A DNA stretch of 6,658 nt from an uncultured Saprospiraceae bacterium (GTDB lineage Bacteria; Bacteroidota; Bacteroidia; Chitinophagales; Saprospiraceae). Of the stretch, positions 5,525 through 6,658 are shown piece after piece. How positions within the stretch are numbered: position 1 is the first letter of the stretch; the number at the start of each line of letters is the position of its first letter. The stretch spans positions 1-6,658 of the forward strand of contig CALDEN010000183.1 in assembly GCA_937942405.1 (NCBI GenBank), given 5' to 3'. The notes below the pieces were generated by a model. The model had not been told where the DNA came from and did no database searches. It was given only the letters and a program-made list of their open reading frames with translations. The translations under genes and the position numbers were made by a program.

Positions 5525-6611
5525 CGTTAAATTTTTATTCATTTTAGGTTTAAGTACTTTTTATTTATTAAATCCATCCAGTCTTATAGCTCAAGAAGCA
5601 AAGGACTCTCTAGTGTGGAACAAAACCATAATACCAGTGGTTTTTTATCTGCCAGAAACGAGTCTAGCCGGTGGGGCTTCAGGTATATTTACCTTTAAAA
5701 AAGCCTCTGCTCCAGAGGAAGAACGTCCCTCTCAGATATTATTTGCAGCGATCGCTACGCTCAAGAAGCAAGTGGAATTCATCACGGCATACGAAATTTA
5801 CAAAAATCAACGAAAGCACCGCTTTAAGGGCGAGCTCGGATACTATCGATATTTCTATAATTATTTTGGGATAGGTGCAGATTCTCGATCTGAAGACCAT
5901 GAGGTGTATAATGTTAATTTCCCAAGGGCTAATTTCAGTTATGCTCGCAAGCTGTATAAAGTCTTTAATGTAGGACTAGGGTATAAGATGGACCGCTTTG
6001 ATATCTACGAAGTAGAAGAGGGGGGCTTATTAGATGCGACTCGACCGATAGGATGGGAAGGAGGATTTAAGTCCAATGCCATGGCCTTGTTTTTTGTCGA
6101 TACTCGTGATAATATAAATGCTCCTTCTAGAGGCTTGTATGCGGAGTTTACCGTGGAGCAGAGTCTAGGATGGTTCTTTTCAGATTTCGATTATCTGAAG
6201 ACGGACATCGATCTTCGATACTTTTCAGATTTAAAAAACGACTGGGTTCTCGGGCATCAGTTATGGATTACCCATAGTACAGCAGGGACCCCATTTTATG
6301 ATCTTGCTCACATCTCTACAGCGAGTAGATCTAGAGGTTTTGATGATCGTCGATTTATCAGTTACAGTATGGCTACCCTCCAGTCTGAGTTAAGATTTCC
6401 GTTAGTGGGTAGGTTTAGAGGCAGTGCGTTCTATACGTATAATGTGATGCCAGATAAGTGGTCTGATCTCTTTGCCAATGAAGAATACCTGACTTATGGA
6501 ATAGGTCTCAGATATATACTTAATAGAGAAAATAGAACCAACATCAGACTGGATATCGCTCGTGGTGATGGAAAAATGAATTTCTACCTTACGGCAAATG
6601 AGGCGTTTTAG
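5508..6611 (+). CDS. POTRA-less Omp85/BamA-TamA-like outer membrane barrel protein
   Basis: This 367-residue protein is predicted to insert in the outer membrane as a beta barrel. Residues 1 to about 29 form a signal peptide (MKKNSSVKFL, hydrophobic core, cleavage near SLIAQ-EA). There is no room for POTRA domains: barrel-type strands start at about residue 40 (IIPVVFYLPETSLAGGASGIF). Omp85/surface-antigen hallmarks are FFVDTRDNINAPSRGLYAEF (195-214) and SRGFDDRRF (275-283), matching the conserved [VI]RG[FY] loop-6 motif that reaches into the barrel. The protein ends in phenylalanine (YLTANEAF), as many barrels do. Such short forms occur in Bacteroidota; their cargo is unknown, so membrane-protein insertion should not be assumed. 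The start is GTG at 5508, chosen because it gives a signal peptide starting MKKN; it lies inside the last codons of rbfA, suggesting translational coupling. I see no terminator in the 47 bases after the stop. Confidence 0.9.
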   Translation: MKKNSSVKFLFILGLSTFYLLNPSSLIAQEAKDSLVWNKTIIPVVFYLPETSLAGGASGIFTFKKASAPEEERPSQILFAAIATLKKQVEFITAYEIYKNQRKHRFKGELGYYRYFYNYFGIGADSRSEDHEVYNVNFPRANFSYARKLYKVFNVGLGYKMDRFDIYEVEEGGLLDATRPIGWEGGFKSNAMALFFVDTRDNINAPSRGLYAEFTVEQSLGWFFSDFDYLKTDIDLRYFSDLKNDWVLGHQLWITHSTAGTPFYDLAHISTASRSRGFDDRRFISYSMATLQSELRFPLVGRFRGSAFYTYNVMPDKWSDLFANEEYLTYGIGLRYILNRENRTNIRLDIARGDGKMNFYLTANEAF

Positions 6612-6658
6612 TCTCTTAAAGTCAAGTCTAATATTGGCATTTAACTTTCACTTCTGCA

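Noticed and set aside
5671..5874. 67-codon plus-strand frame inside the barrel gene
   Set aside because: It is an out-of-frame shadow of the Omp85-like protein, basic and without any motif.
6612..6658. Terminator after the barrel gene
   Set aside because: Only 47 bases remain; no stem with a T-tract can be formed from them.

Overview
The window looks like chromosomal DNA of a member of the Bacteroidota: moderately AT-rich, with few Shine-Dalgarno-like sites, A/T-rich leaders, and protein families typical of that phylum (a secreted tandem-repeat protein, a double-DTG retropepsin-like protein with a PDZ domain, and a POTRA-less Omp85 barrel). The 108-residue repeat with GGPFEFCVGDG and QWVVTDDQG motifs is of a kind I associate with marine Saprospiria/Lewinella-like and some flavobacterial secreted proteins. 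The phylum call is firm; the class is a guess.

Layout. Bases 1-1326 (minus) hold the N-terminal 442 codons of a large secreted protein that runs off the left edge: a signal peptide, a cysteine-containing N-terminal region and the first two units of a tandem repeat. A 126-base gap with an imperfect stem-loop follows. Bases 1453-2697 (minus) encode an exported aspartyl-protease-like protein with two DTG motifs and a C-terminal PDZ domain. Bases 2698-2957 form a 260-base gap with no conventional gene. It holds a perfect 13-bp terminator-like hairpin just before the protease start, a 22-codon hydrophobic mini-ORF, an 18-bp palindrome and a half-promoter match, and it is the least explained part of the window. 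Bases 2958-5078 (minus) encode RecG, apparently starting at TTG. A 65-base divergent gap separates it from rbfA (5144-5524, plus), whose last 17 bases overlap the GTG start of an Omp85-type outer membrane barrel (5508-6611, plus). Nothing recognisable lies in 6612-6658.

Function. RecG (fork rescue) and RbfA (30S maturation) are core housekeeping genes transcribed divergently. The barrel appears translationally coupled to rbfA although no functional link is obvious. The protease-like protein and the repeat protein are both exported, lie on the same strand and could be co-expressed, but nothing shows that they act together. I see no mobile element, CRISPR array, tRNA or rRNA, and no convincing new multi-gene system. 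The most useful leads are the unannotated edge gene and the possible leader/attenuator arrangement ahead of the protease gene.
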